Assembly (NCBI GenBank): GCA_030762895.1
Contig: CM061068.1
Coordinates: 39,914,783 to 39,978,782 of the forward strand
DNA: 64,000 nt
Source: Sophora flavescens
Taxonomy: Eukaryota; Streptophyta; Magnoliopsida; Fabales; Fabaceae
Direction of reading: 5' to 3'
Position numbers and translations under genes: made by a program. The notes beneath the pieces are model-generated. The model saw only the letters and a list, made by a program, of their open reading frames with translations. It was not told where the DNA came from and made no database searches. Shown here piece after piece: positions 33,092 to 44,522 of the stretch (the first letter of the stretch is position 1; each line of letters starts with the position of its first letter).

Positions 33092-34364
33092 ACAGATATT
33101 TGCTGTGCTGTCGTGAGAACCAGCTGGAACATTGATCCTGCTCTGCTGTCAAAACTTATGAACGACAACTCAAATGGGCCACCGTTTCGGTAGATGGTGG
33201 AGCCTCCTAGATATTTTACATTGTTTGCAAGACATTTTAAACTTATTACAAATTAATTACGTAGTCTATTTTTTTTAACGAACAATTACGTAGTCTATTA
33301 ATCCATTGTTTATCCTTATATTAATAATGATCAATGTTAAAAAAAAAATCATTTTTGTAATCAAAGTAAAATAATAATCTCTGGTAATTAATATGAAACA
33401 AGCTCAATAATACACCAAGACTTATTAAGTATTTTTAAATCTATCAAGTAATAATCATTACTACCAAATCTTCATTACTTTATTTTTATTTAATTATTTT
33501 TTTTAGACAAATATTTCTAAAAAAATATCAACATCCTGTATCAATTAGAATATATTTTCTCTACGATGGTTTAATTTTTTAGACTATTCTCCTTTATAAA
33601 ATGACAAACCCCCATCATTAGAATATTGTTTAAGGAATTAATAAAAATAAATTTTTATTAAAAAACTAACTATTTTATATTTTTAAATATTAAATACATC
33701 GATTCTTCATAAAAAAAAATTATTTGATTTCTTAAAAAAACATCCATTAATATTTTCCATAAGATATTTACTTATTTATTAAAAACATATGTATCTTGCA
33801 AAAAAAAAATCTCCGGATATTTTACCCGTGGATTGATGTCTTGGTTTGAAGTTTGAACTCACTTTGAAGCACGTTTTGCCGTTTTGGTCAGTGCTATGTA
33901 CGGAAGGTATATGATTCTCTCTCTTCTTTCATTATTGCTGACACAGATAATGGTACTAGCTAGTACTCTACCACTTGTTCTTGCGGGAACGAATATTTTT
34001 TACCTGTATTTTTTTTATTTGATTATATGGAAAAAAAATGATAAATTTAAAATCATAAAAAAAAATCACGGATCTTTTTTTTTATTCTTCAAAACCAAGG
34101 ATCTTGACTACATCTATTAATAAACTTCTGGCCTTCTTAGTTTTTTATATTTATTTTTCTCTCGTACATAAAACATAGGAGTAATATACATAATAAAATA
34201 ACAAATTGTACGGGTTGTACTCATCTATTTGGGTGATTAATGGGATAAGGATGGGAATCGGAGTGGAGCAGAGTTTACTGTTTACAGCCTTCATCCAGCT
34301 GTCTGCAATCAATGCTCTCATCCCAACAACTTTGGGTCCTTCTCCTCTCCTTCCTCCCGCGTTA
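33092..34364. other. Intergenic, no gene seen
   Basis: Very A+T-rich, with short poly-A and poly-T tracts and short open frames (33884-34120, 34206-34427) that have no recognisable domain. Confidence 0.45.
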
Positions 34365-34548
34365 GATACTGAGAAATATTATTTTGATATTAAAATTGAA
34401 TATTATAAAAAATATCTTATTTTTTAATAAATTATGAATTAATAAAATAAAAAGAAAAAAAATATAATAATTTATAACCTACTAAAAAAATAAGATATCT
34501 TCATAATATTCAATTTTAATATGAAAATAACATTACTCTTACCATTAT
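34365..34548. repeat. Small foldback MITE
   Basis: Arms of about 75 bp (TTGATATTAAAATTGAATATTAT and its complement, ATATCTTATTTTTT and its complement) make a palindromic A+T-rich element of about 180 bp. Ends are GAGAAAT-like and ATTACTCTT-like. The target duplication is unclear. Confidence 0.6.
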
Positions 34549-34941
34549 GATCATTTCATTTGGATGCATGCAACCAATTGAACTAATTTGACCATGCTCT
34601 TGTCCTCTTTACCAAAAGTTGCGTAGGACTGTGACATTTTGTGCAGCAGCATCATTGGTATGTAAAATCCAGATAACAAAATATTGACGTGTTAAATGCT
34701 GGAAAATTAATTTTAAAAATATTTACATCATTATACAAAAGATTCTTTTGTCATACTAGTAACTAGTAACAATTGGATTTATAATAGAGGTCTTTTATTT
34801 TCCTCACTTATTATCTCATATTTTTCTATTCAATCTTGCCTTTTCATTTTTCATATTACACAAAAATCCTCTTGTGAAGTAGCCATACAAAAACTAACAA
34901 AACTTGTCAACTTGATGTATGTTTAGCCATGACTTTCACAT

Positions 34942-35209
34942 TATTAGCTTTAACTTATACAGTTTTATTAGTTCATTAGCTCATGTTTAAAGTAGTTTAA
35001 CCACCGTTTTCTGTTTCTATAAAAGTTTGTTATATTATTTAGAATAGATTAGCTTCTTTATTTTCTTGGTTAGTTAGTTAGGTCCTGAAGCTTGCAGCTT
35101 TCTATATAAACATCCTTTATGTAAATCTCAATTCAATTATGAATACAATCAGAAAAGTATTATTCAATATTTTTCATACATTTCAAATCATAGATTTCCA
35201 ATCATATTA
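34942..35209 (+). repeat. 5' LTR of copia-2 (268 bp)
   Basis: Matches 43306-43576 with scattered differences. It contains a TATATAAA box-like sequence near 35103 and ends ATATTA directly before the primer site at 35210-35218. Confidence 0.92.
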
Positions 35210-35271
35210 TGGTATTAGTTTTATTCTTTTTCTTCTAAATAGCTTCCGCCCAAATTCCTTGTTTCACTTCA

Positions 35272-36232
35272 ATGGCTGACGACACCATTACCTCCAGCCC
35301 CTCAAGCCCTACCAAAGAACAATCATAAGATGATGCTTCCTCCAAGCAACCACCATATGATATTCTGATCCATCTCAAAATCCAGCAAGCCCTTACTACC
35401 TTCATCCCGGTGAGAACCCCGGTGCCGTCCTCGTCGCTCCACCATTGAATGGTGATAATTACTACCTTGGAGCCGTGCTATGAAACGGGCCCTTTCTTCC
35501 AAGAACAATATTAAATTCATCAATGGAACCCTTCCCCAACCTCCAGAATCGGACCCTCTTTTTGATTCTTGGGAGAGATGTAACAACACGGTGGTATCTT
35601 GGATCACTCGAACTCTCTCCCCTCATATCTCCCAAAGGTCGGCCAATTTTGATCGTGTCTCTGATTTGTGGTTGGACCTTCAAGATCGCTTCACAAAGGG
35701 CAATCACTTTCGGATGTCTGACTTGCTTCAAGAACTCCATTACATGCGTCAAGGTGAGAGATCTTTATCAACTTTCTTCACTGACATGAAGATTATCTGG
35801 GATGAGTTAGAATTCTTGCGCCCCACCCCTGCTTGCACATGCCCCCATGTTTGAACTTGTGATCTCAGTAAATATGTGAAATCATATAAGGATAAAGAGC
35901 ACGTCCTCTGTTTCCTTAAAGGCCTGAATGACTCCTTCCAACCTGTTCGGAGTCAAATCTTGATCATGAATCCCTTACCAAGCATTAGTCAGGCGTATGC
36001 TATGGTCCTTCAACAAGAAAGACCTCATCCTGCCACTCCTGTTGTTGATTCCACAGCTTTTGCAACTCATTCTACACCTAATGCTACTCAAGGCCGAGGT
36101 GGCTTCTCATAAGGAAGGGGCAGAGGACGCTCCAACAATCGTTCTCCAATGCTTTGCATTTATTGCAACCGATCCAATCATACAATTGAAATTTGCTATT
36201 TCAAGCATGGCTCTCCCCCCTGGGATTACTGC
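35272..36232 (+). pseudogene. Copia-2 gag remnant
   Basis: Starts MADDTIT and carries stops and frameshifts before 35480. It then shows the same gag features as the copia at 16704: MKRALSSKNNIKFINGTLPQPPESDPLF, LICGWTF/SDLWLDLQDRFTKGN, MRQGERSLSTFFTDMK, LNDSFQPVRSQILI. It ends with a zinc knuckle (CFAFIATDPI... / CYFKHG in another frame) immediately before the junction with reverse transcriptase. Confidence 0.85.
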
Positions 36233-37030
36233 CACCAAACCCAACCAAGTATGCAAACTCTTAAAATCAATATATGGACTTAAACAGTCCAGCAGACAGT
36301 GGTTTGCAAGTCTGTCCCAATTTCTCATACTTAAGGGTTATAGTCAATCTTCATCTGATTCTTCTTTGTTTATTAAAAATTATAACCAATCTTTCACTAC
36401 CTTATTAATTTATGTTGATGACCTTATACTTGCAGGAAATGATTCCACTGAAATCTCCTCCATTATGACTGCATTGAATTCCAAGTTTAAAATTAAAGAT
36501 CTTGGATACTTAAAGTACTTCCTTGGTTTCAAAATTGCTAGGTCCAAATCTGGTCTCCATGTTTGCCAAAGGAAATATACTTTGGATATATTATCCGAGT
36601 GTGGTTTGCTGGCCTCCAAGCCTGTCACCACCCCCATGACAAAAGGAACTCGGCTCACACAGCAAGGAGGCAATCCTCTTGCTGATCCTGCCTCCTATAG
36701 ACGATTAATAGGAAAACTGTTATATCTATCTCAAACTCGACTTGATATCTCTTTTTGCGTTCAACAACTCAGTCAATTCATGGGGCATCTAACCTCTCTA
36801 CATCATGAGGCAGCTATTCGGGTCCTGAAGTATCTCAAGCACACTCCAACACAAGGACTTTTCTTCCCCTGCAGCTCTAGCCTTCAACTAAAAGCCTTTA
36901 GTGATTCAGATTGGGCTAACTGCCCTGATTCCAGAAGATCTATAACCGGTTACTGCATATTTCTTGGAGACTCATTGATTTCATGGAAGTCCAAAAAGCA
37001 AGCCACTGTTTCACGATCCTCTTCTGAAGC
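36233..37030 (+). pseudogene. Copia-2 reverse transcriptase and RNase H, first part
   Basis: Begins at KPNQVCKLLKSIYGLKQSSRQWFASLSQF and holds the catalytic YVDDLILAG, the KIKDLGYLKYFLGFKIARSKSG segment and RNase H (FSDSDWANCPDSRRSITGYC, SRSSSEA). The frame runs from about 35997 without stops and is cut at SSSEA by the nested LTR element. The N-terminal third of reverse transcriptase, the integrase and the protease are absent. Confidence 0.88.
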
Positions 37031-38452
37031 TGATGCGTTATTTTTAGAATAAAGGCAAGTGCACCTCGTCGCAAACAAGTAATACAGTGGTGAGACCGGT
37101 TATCGTATCCACAGGGATCGGTTGTCAATTACCAATTCACCAACTCAACAACTATATAGATTAAACTATGGTATGAGATATCAAAATAGAAAACAAAGCA
37201 ATACAATATTTTTTGGTCTTTTTGGACTTTTATCAAACACTTGGAGTGCAGAATTTACAAATGGATAGAATTGTCAGGTTTAGACTACACTAATCCTCCC
37301 TTGATTGCAATGAAATGGCTAACAACACAAGTCCTAATTCAATTATGCCAATCAAGCCTTTTCTAAAGTACTCAAGCCTAATGTCTTAGGTGCATTGAGC
37401 CTAAAACCCCAAATTAAGCCCTAATGTCTTAGGTGGAATAACCTGGGATTTTGCATTAAGTCAAGACTTATAAGATTGCAAGCAATCAACACCTATGTCT
37501 AGATTCTTGAACTACTTGGCATATGATTCATGAGCATGCCTTAACACCAACCTTTCAGTCATCTATCAAAGCAAACATATCATTCCTATGGGTAGCTAAT
37601 CCAAGGAAAGCATTAAGCACAGAATCACATACTCATAAAGAAATAGAAACTTGTATTGAAATCAAATCAATTAACAATCAAGTTCATAAAAGCTACATCT
37701 AAACCCAACAATGGTGGAATTAGCTATACATGATAAATTCTACAAAAGAGAAAGAGAGAAGAGAGGAAGAAAACTTCATGACGAATCCTTCAATCTCCTT
37801 CCAATCCAAGAGCAGAGAGATGTCATCTTTAAGGTCCCAGCCTTCCCCCAGCCATCAGCCCTCTTTAGGGTTTCCAAGCCTCTGCCAAAAGTCCCCTTGT
37901 TCTGTCTGCTGTGCTCTTATTTATAGATCTGTCGCGCGTCACGGCCGTGATGGCCATCACGGCCAGGCCGTGACGGATTCTGTTTCTGGAGCTTCTGGCA
38001 TTTTTAGTCTTTCGCGTGGCGAGACCTTGCTCGCGTCGCGAGCCTCCATTTCATGGCCGTGATCTCCATCACGGCCAAGCCGTGATGGTCTCTAACTTGT
38101 GGTGGTTTTGGGTCACGGTCGTGATGTACATCACGGCTAGGCCGTGACAGACTCTGTTTTCAGCCTTTCTGCCTTTTCAGTTTTACCCGATCATGGTCGT
38201 GATGGGCATCACGGCTAGGCCGTGATGGGCTCTGTTTAGCTCATTTTCTTCACTTTTAAGGCTCTAATTCATCCAAGCTTCATCATGGTCAAACCTAGGG
38301 CATTTAATCATGAATTCCTGCAAAACAACACCACAACACCACCTTATCCGCTCCAAAGGAAAAACTAAACAAAATCAAACTAAAAATGCCTAAACTATAT
38401 GCAATTGCATGCAGAAATGTACATGAAAAATGAGGTGAAATCACACTCATCA
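37031..38452 (-). repeat. 3' LTR of the non-autonomous element (1422 bp)
   Basis: Nearly identical to 41538-42957. It contains four GGCCGTGATG/CATCACGGCC inverted-repeat modules at about 37937-38232. Confidence 0.93.
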
Positions 38453-38989
38453 AATTACCCCAAGCTTAAGACTTTGCTTGTCCTCAAGCAACAAACCAAG
38501 GTCAGAAGATGAAAATAATCAGAGCAATGATAGTGAACTAAGAACCCGAGTAAAATGATCCAAGTAACAGGCATTCAATTATTTCAGCAAGAGACAATCA
38601 ATTCAAGTCCAATTAGGGGCTTAAGTTTCCTAGACTCACATTCTCACTGATTCGGGCACTCTTGCTCACTTGAAGCTCACCCCAAGCTTGTTTATTTGCT
38701 TGGCTCTCTTTCTTGCCTCACTCACTCAAGTGTTCAAGTATATATAACAATTCGCTCCATTTTCCTCAAGGAATGATTCCTACCATATGCTTGACTATCA
38801 ACCAAATCTCCACTTTATTTATGAAAACACTTAAGAATCAAGAGGTCTTTATTTGGTTGTAACGTGGCCATGAGATTAATCTTTAGGTGGGGATAACAAG
38901 AAAGGGACATTCCAAAAGACTACATAAACATCAAGCATTGCAAACATGACCTTCTAAAATACCTTCTTGGATTTTCAATTCATTTACCA

Positions 38990-39110
38990 CCTTTATTTTC
39001 TTTCCTTTTCTTTTTATTTTTCATTTTTCTTTTTCTTTTTTTTTCTTTTTTTTTTCATTCCTTTCTCAATTTTTTTTTCAATTTTTCCCTTTTTTTTTTC
39101 TTTTATTTGG
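38990..39110 (+). repeat. Pyrimidine-rich tract
   Basis: A run of T with interspersed C of about 120 bp in the internal region, read as a purine tract on the coding strand of the non-autonomous element. Its function is unknown. Confidence 0.8.
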
Positions 39111-40041
39111 AGAATGAGAGATTTTTCAACTCAAGAGAATTATTTTTTCTGATTCTTTTCCCAAACTTTTTCAACTACCTTTTTACCCTTTTGTAATACT
39201 TTAGAAGGTCCCTATCAAATATATTTATCAAAACATTTCAGGGTACCAAGAAAAGCATTTTATTCATTCAGGCTCAAAATTGGGCAACTAAGGGGTAGCA
39301 TTTCATCATTCAAAGCTCAGAAGGCCAGAAAAATACCTATTGCCTCAATCCTTTTCGAAAATGTTTTCAAAAAATTTTTAAGCTTCAAAATGGTTTCAAG
39401 TCAGGTTCTAGAGAAATTCATCCAAGAGGAGCAACACTCAACACAAAGAACGGGGACAGATTTAGTGAGTACCCCCTAATGGCTCAAAAGCTCACATTTA
39501 TCAGTTCAAGAACCAGTGAGAAACACAAGTCTAAAGAAACATATGCTAATCATCAACTATCCAAGATCATCTCAAGCATATTTAATGAAGCCATATCACA
39601 AGAATAGAAAATCAGGATCCAAAAATTCACTATCACAGAAAAATTGGCACTTAGCTCTCACAATCATAAGCTCAATCTAAGCAGGGGTAACCGAATCATG
39701 CGATCATGCAAACTTAAGCCTATATGAATGCAATATTTACAATGCAAGCAAAAAAGATTACCCCTACCCCAAGCTTAAAGATTTACATTGTCCCTAATGT
39801 AAACAATCAAGTTGGAGAGAGGAGAAGAAAAATAAAATAAAGCAAAAAATTGGAACGGCTTACCGAGGCGGTAGCGGGTGCTGACTTTGCTTTTCTGTCT
39901 TTATTTCTCCCTGCTCTTTTTGCTTCTCATTCCTTATTATCCTGAAAACACTTGACAAATTTATTAGTAAAAGAAAACTCTTGATCTTCTTAAATTATTC
40001 AAGAGTTAAAATCAAAAACAAAATCTAACTAAAGAGAAAGG

Positions 40042-41337
40042 TTAAGAAGAATTGGGTTGCCTCCCAAAAAGCGCTTCTTTAACGTCACTAGCTTGACTTA
40101 TTAAGAAGCATACACCTGGATCCCATAACCTGTGGTATAAGGACCAAGGGATGCTAACCATGTGAGATCCTTCACCTGGATCCCACGGTTTGCAGCAAAA
40201 ATGTGGAAGTGAGCGCTCGAAATTCATGCTGACTTCTTCAAATGGGAAGCGCTTTTCAATTCCTCTCGGGTCAAAGATGACCCCTTTATCAACAAAATCT
40301 TCCCAATAAAAATGGGGTTCAACCTCTTGGACTGGCCATGGTGCCTGCATTTTTAAAGATCCAAAATCTGGTTTCTCAGGCAGAGGCATGAACTCCATTG
40401 TTGAATGCTTTAAAATGTGAGGTGGCAAACAAGTCGAGAGGATCCTTGGTGCTGTTCTGACTTCTGTACAATCTTCACTCTCAGCATTGCCAAATCCATC
40501 ACCTTCCAAATATGCAGAAATCTCAGCACAAACCACACAAGTGTTTCTCCCATCACATTCCACACATGCATAAGAGCCCATAGAATCATCTAAGTCCAAC
40601 AGTTCTTCATCTTCCTCTAGCATGGTGAAATAGATGTCCTCCAAATGCCTTTTCCTCTCAATCTCTTCAGTCAAGGGTTCAATGGGGAATGGTGCAACTA
40701 TGTTCTCACAAACAGGTTCTTCACTTCTTGACTCGGTTGCTCCCACTTCTTCTTCTTCCTCCTCGTCCATTTTGGCATCATCTTCATCATCCATCATTGC
40801 ATCATCTTTATCATCATCCATCAAGTTCCCATTTGGCATTTCGGATAGTTGGTTAGAGAGTTCCTCAATACGTACCCCGAGACTTCGAATGGTATCTTCT
40901 TGGTTTTCTAAACTTTCCATTATTGTTACCATGAAGCTCTCCAAAACAGCCTCTAAGTGAGGTCGACTATCCGGGATAGGTTGCTCAACCTCGACTGGGA
41001 ATGCGGATTTGAAGTTCTCCCAAGCAACTTCCAATGGGGATGGCTCATCATACCATTGAGATGGTTGTGGTTGATATGAAGGTGTGGAAGATTCCCAATG
41101 TTCTTCTTGATCAATCCAAGTATTGTTTGGAGGGTTCCCCCACCATGGAGTAGAAGTGTTGGGAAATTGATTTCCCCATTCAGAATAGCCTACCATTGGT
41201 GGAGGAGAGATTTGTGCCCTTGACAGCTCATTACTCACTTGTTGGATGTTTATGGCTAATTGCAGCATATCTACCCGCAGCTGCAGCTCGGATATCTCAA
41301 TTTCTGCATCAGATGGCTGATAATAATTATAGTCCAT
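40042..41337 (-). CDS. Orphan ORF of the non-autonomous LTR element, 431 aa
   Basis: Complete open frame with Met at 41337, 200 bp after the LTR and primer site. The N-terminus (about 12-42) is heptad-like and probably a coiled coil. Residues 55-110 are rich in Trp, Pro and Gln. A long acidic run (DDDKDDAMMDDEDDAKMDE...) lies near 175-205. A cysteine pair motif C-x2-C-x5-C-x2-C (CVECDGRNTCVVC) lies near 265 and could bind zinc. The C-terminus is Trp/Pro-rich. No protease, integrase or reverse transcriptase motif is present. I do not recognise the family; it could be a gag-related protein or a captured host fragment. It is intact, which suggests recent constraint or a very young insertion. Confidence 0.7.
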   Translation of the reverse strand: MDYNYYQPSDAEIEISELQLRVDMLQLAINIQQVSNELSRAQISPPPMVGYSEWGNQFPNTSTPWWGNPPNNTWIDQEEHWESSTPSYQPQPSQWYDEPSPLEVAWENFKSAFPVEVEQPIPDSRPHLEAVLESFMVTIMESLENQEDTIRSLGVRIEELSNQLSEMPNGNLMDDDKDDAMMDDEDDAKMDEEEEEEVGATESRSEEPVCENIVAPFPIEPLTEEIERKRHLEDIYFTMLEEDEELLDLDDSMGSYACVECDGRNTCVVCAEISAYLEGDGFGNAESEDCTEVRTAPRILSTCLPPHILKHSTMEFMPLPEKPDFGSLKMQAPWPVQEVEPHFYWEDFVDKGVIFDPRGIEKRFPFEEVSMNFERSLPHFCCKPWDPGEGSHMVSIPWSLYHRLWDPGVCFLISQASDVKEALFGRQPNSS

Positions 41338-41515
41338 GATCCTGCCAAATCAATTTTCACCTCACAGACAAATAAGCCCAAGATCAAAGAAACACAAAAA
41401 CAAATATATACAAAACTAACTAAAGAAAAGGATATCAAATATATACATAAAAATAAAATAAAAATGTCTAAACTAGTTGTCTCATTTGTTACTACTGATA
41501 TTGGCAAAGCCAATC

Positions 41516-41532
41516 CCCGGCAACGGCGCCAA
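41516..41532 (-). promoter_or_regulatory. Primer-binding site of the non-autonomous element
   Basis: Minus-strand TGGCGCCGTTGCCGGGG, 5 bp inside the 5' LTR, complementary to the 3' end of plant tRNA-Asp as in Athila/Tat elements. Confidence 0.85.
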
Positions 41533-41537
41533 AAACT

Positions 41538-42957
41538 TGATGCGTTATTTTTAGAATAAAGGCAAGTGCACCTCGTCGCAAACAAGTAATACGGTGGTGA
41601 GACCGGTTATCGTATCCACAGGGATCGGTTGTCAATTACCAATTCACAAACTCAACAACTATCTAGACTAAACTATGGTATGAGATATCAAAACAGAAAA
41701 CAAAGCAATACAATATTTTTTGGTCTTTTTGGACTTTTATCAAACACTTGGAGTGCAGAATTTACAAATGGATAGAATTGTCAGGTTTAGACTACACTAA
41801 TCCTCCCTTGATTGCAATGAAATGGCTAATAACACAAGTCCTAATTCAATTATGCCAATCAAGCCTTTTCTAAAGTACTCAAGCCTAATGTCTTAGGTGC
41901 ATTGAGCCTAAAACCCCAAATTAAGCCCTAATGTCTTAGGTGGAATAACCTGGGATTTTGCATTAAGTCAAGACTTATAAGATTGCAAGCAATCAACACC
42001 TATGTCTAGATTCTTGAACTACTTGGCATATGATTCATGAGCGTGCCTTAACACCAACCTTTCAGTCATCTATCAAAGCAACATATCATTCCTATGGGTA
42101 GCTAATCCAAGGAAAGCATTAAGCACAGAATCACATACTCATAAAGAAATAGAAACTTGTATTGAAATCAAATCAATTAACAATCAAGTTCAGAAAAGCT
42201 ACATCTAAACCCAACAATGGGGGAATTAGCTATACATGATAAATTCTACAAAAGAGAAAGAGAGAAGAGAGGTAGAAAACTTCATGACGAATCCTTCAAT
42301 CTCCTTCCAATCCAAGAGCAAAGAGATGTCATCTTTAAGGTCCCAGCCTTCCCCCAGCCATCAGCCCTCTTTAGGGTTTCCAAGCCTCTGCCAAAAGTCC
42401 CCTTGTTCTGTCTGCTGTGCTCTTATTTATAGATCCGTCGCGCGTCACGGCCGTGATGGCCATCACGGCCAGGCCGTGACGGATTCTGTTTCTGGAGCTT
42501 CTGGCATTTTTAGTCTTTCGCGTGGCGAGACCTTGCTCGCGTCGCGAGCCTCCATTTCATGGCCGTGATCTCCATCACGGCCAAGCCGTGATGGTCTCTG
42601 ACTTGTGGTGGTTTTGGGTCACGACCGTGATGTACATCACGGCTAGGCCGTGATGCAGAGACTTTTTTCGACCTGCGCTTTTCGATTTTACCCGATCATG
42701 GCCGTGATGGGCATCACGGCTAGGCCGTGATGGGCTCTGTTTAGCTCATTTTCTTCACTTTTAAGGCTCTAATTCATCCAAGCTTCATCATGGCCAAACC
42801 TAGGGCATTTAATCATGAATTCCTGCAAAACAACACCACAACACCACCTTATCCGCTCCAAAGGAAAAACTAAACAAAATCAAACTAAAAATGCCTAAAC
42901 TATATGCAATTGCATGCAGAAATGTACATGAAAAATGAGGTGAAATCACACTCATCA
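41538..42957 (-). repeat. 5' LTR of the non-autonomous element (1420 bp)
   Basis: Nearly identical to 37031-38452. The same inverted-repeat modules are at about 42443-42732. On the element's own strand they lie 230-520 bp from the LTR start, that is in the U3 part. Confidence 0.93.
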
Positions 42958-43302
42958 GAAGCCGAATACCGAGCTTTAGCATCAATAACATGTGAGTTAC
43001 AGTGGCTCACCTTTTTGCTCAGAGATTTTCATCTTCCATTCCGGCAGCCTACACCATTATATTGTGACAATCAGTCGGCGCGACGCATCACAACCAACAA
43101 TTCTTTTCATGAACGCACAAAACATATCGAACTAGACTGTCATTTGGTTAGAGAAAAGCTTCAGGGGCGCTTATTTCATCTTCTTCCAGTTGCTAGTATC
43201 AATCAATTAGCCGATGTCTTAACTAAGGCCCTTGACCATGTACCTTTTCAACAGTTTATCAACAAGCTGGGAATGAAAACTATCCATTCTCCAGCTTGAG
43301 GG
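42958..43302 (+). pseudogene. Copia-2 RNase H, second part
   Basis: Picks up the frame cut at 37030 (EAEYRALASITCELQWLTFLL) and continues with the ERTKHIELDCHLVREKL motif to the stop at 43300. A polypurine tract (CTTGAGGGGGC) follows and leads into the 3' LTR. Confidence 0.88.
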
Positions 43303-43305
43303 GGC

Positions 43306-43576
43306 TATTAGCTTTAACTCATATAGCTTTATTAGTTCATTAGCTCATGTTTAAAGTAGTTTAACAACTATTTTCTGTTTCTATAAAAGTCTGTTATATA
43401 ATTAGTTAGAATAGATTAGCTTCTTTATTTTCTTGGTTAGTCAGTTAGGTCCTGAAGCTTGCAGCTTTCTATATAAACATCATTTATATAAGTCTCAATT
43501 CAATTATGAATACAATCAGAAAAGTATTATTTAGTATTTTCCATACATTTCAAATCATAGATTTCCAATCATATTA
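43306..43576 (+). repeat. 3' LTR of copia-2 (271 bp)
   Basis: Direct repeat of 34942-35209, flanked by CACAT at 43577-43581. Confidence 0.92.
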
Positions 43577-43581
43577 CACAT

Positions 43582-44522
43582 GATGAAAATGAATATTCTA
43601 CATTCAAAAATTTATATATTTACATATTAATACCTTTTTTTTTTGGCTTCCTAGTATATACTGTAGAGATTAATCATTCAAAATACTAGACAGCATTCAA
43701 GAGCCGACATTTCCGAACCTTCATACACAAGAGTTATGAATTGAATATCTGACCACTTATTTAAGGGATCTAATCCGTTATTATTCATACCAACCATATG
43801 TTGGTATACAATATTAAATTAACAGTAAATTAATAGGAAAATGTATAATTTTTAAACAATTAATAATTTGATTATCCGTATGACATGTTTAATTCAACCC
43901 GATCCTGAACTCAAAATTATTTTTTCTTAAAGAAATAATTTTATACAACCAAACACATTAGTTTTTTTTTTAATGAAAGTGGTGCTCAACCAAAAAAGAT
44001 GGCCAGATGTCCTTTTGGCGCGGAATCGAATCAAATTATTGTACAGATCCGGCTCCCACTCTGCCTGTATGCCAGACATTTATGACACGAAAAACACTGA
44101 AGTGTTGTGGCATCTGGTAGAATAAAATCCATAAATCCAAAATCCTGACGAATGAAGATATAGCGTGTCTTTGGTTCACTTATGAAGGCATCAAAAATAG
44201 TTTTTTTTGGTTATCAAAGATGATTCTCATAAAAAAAAAATAGGTATTTGATAATATATTTGTGAAAGTAATTATGTATCCAGAATTGATTCTATCAGAA
44301 ATAATTTGGAGTAACTTTTATTTTTGGATTGAAAAATTATATTAAGTTTTACATCAAACTTGCTTTCAAAATAAAAACATCCAAACATAAATCACTTTAC
44401 TTCAAACTCAATTGTATTGAAATCAATTATATAAAATCAATTATATTTAAAATCATATTTGTCAAACTTTCATCCAAATACAAACATATTATACATACAA
44501 AATTTAGGTACAATGATATAGG
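43582..44522. other. Intergenic, degenerate repeat
   Basis: No gene. Segment 44320-44490 (AAGTTTTACATCAAACTTGCTTTC, AAATCATATTTGTCAAACTTT) is related to sequence at 61622-61745, so it belongs to a dispersed non-coding element. Confidence 0.5.

Larger units (their letters stand above)
37031..42957 (-). mobile_element. Non-autonomous LTR element, Athila/Tat-like, 5927 bp
   Basis: LTRs of about 1.42 kb (37031-38452 and 41538-42957) start TGATG and end CATCA and are flanked by the 5-bp duplication GAAGC (37026-37030 and 42958-42962). On the minus strand, 5 bp after the LTR comes the primer site TGGCGCCGTTGCCGGGG, of the tRNA-Asp type known from Athila/Tat elements. A polypurine-like GCTTGGGGTAATT precedes the other LTR. 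The only ORF is a 431-aa protein of unknown function; there is no pol. The LTRs are nearly identical, so the insertion is young. It lies within the copia-2 RNase H region. Confidence 0.92.
34942..43576 (+). mobile_element. Copia element 2, internally deleted, with nested LTR element
   Basis: LTRs at 34942-35209 and 43306-43576 are direct repeats flanked by the 5-bp duplication CACAT (34937-34941 and 43577-43581). They begin TATTAG and end ATATTA, like those of the copia element at 16704-21613. A primer site TGGTATTAG (one mismatch to the initiator tRNA-Met type) follows the 5' LTR. The inside is a gag remnant joined to reverse transcriptase and RNase H; protease, integrase and the reverse transcriptase N-terminus are missing. 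A 5.9-kb LTR element (37031-42957) interrupts the RNase H region. Confidence 0.93.

Noticed and set aside
37711..38062. Frames of 71 and 110 aa present twice (also 42217-42568)
   Set aside because: They are in the two LTRs of the same element, so repetition is not evidence of a conserved protein.
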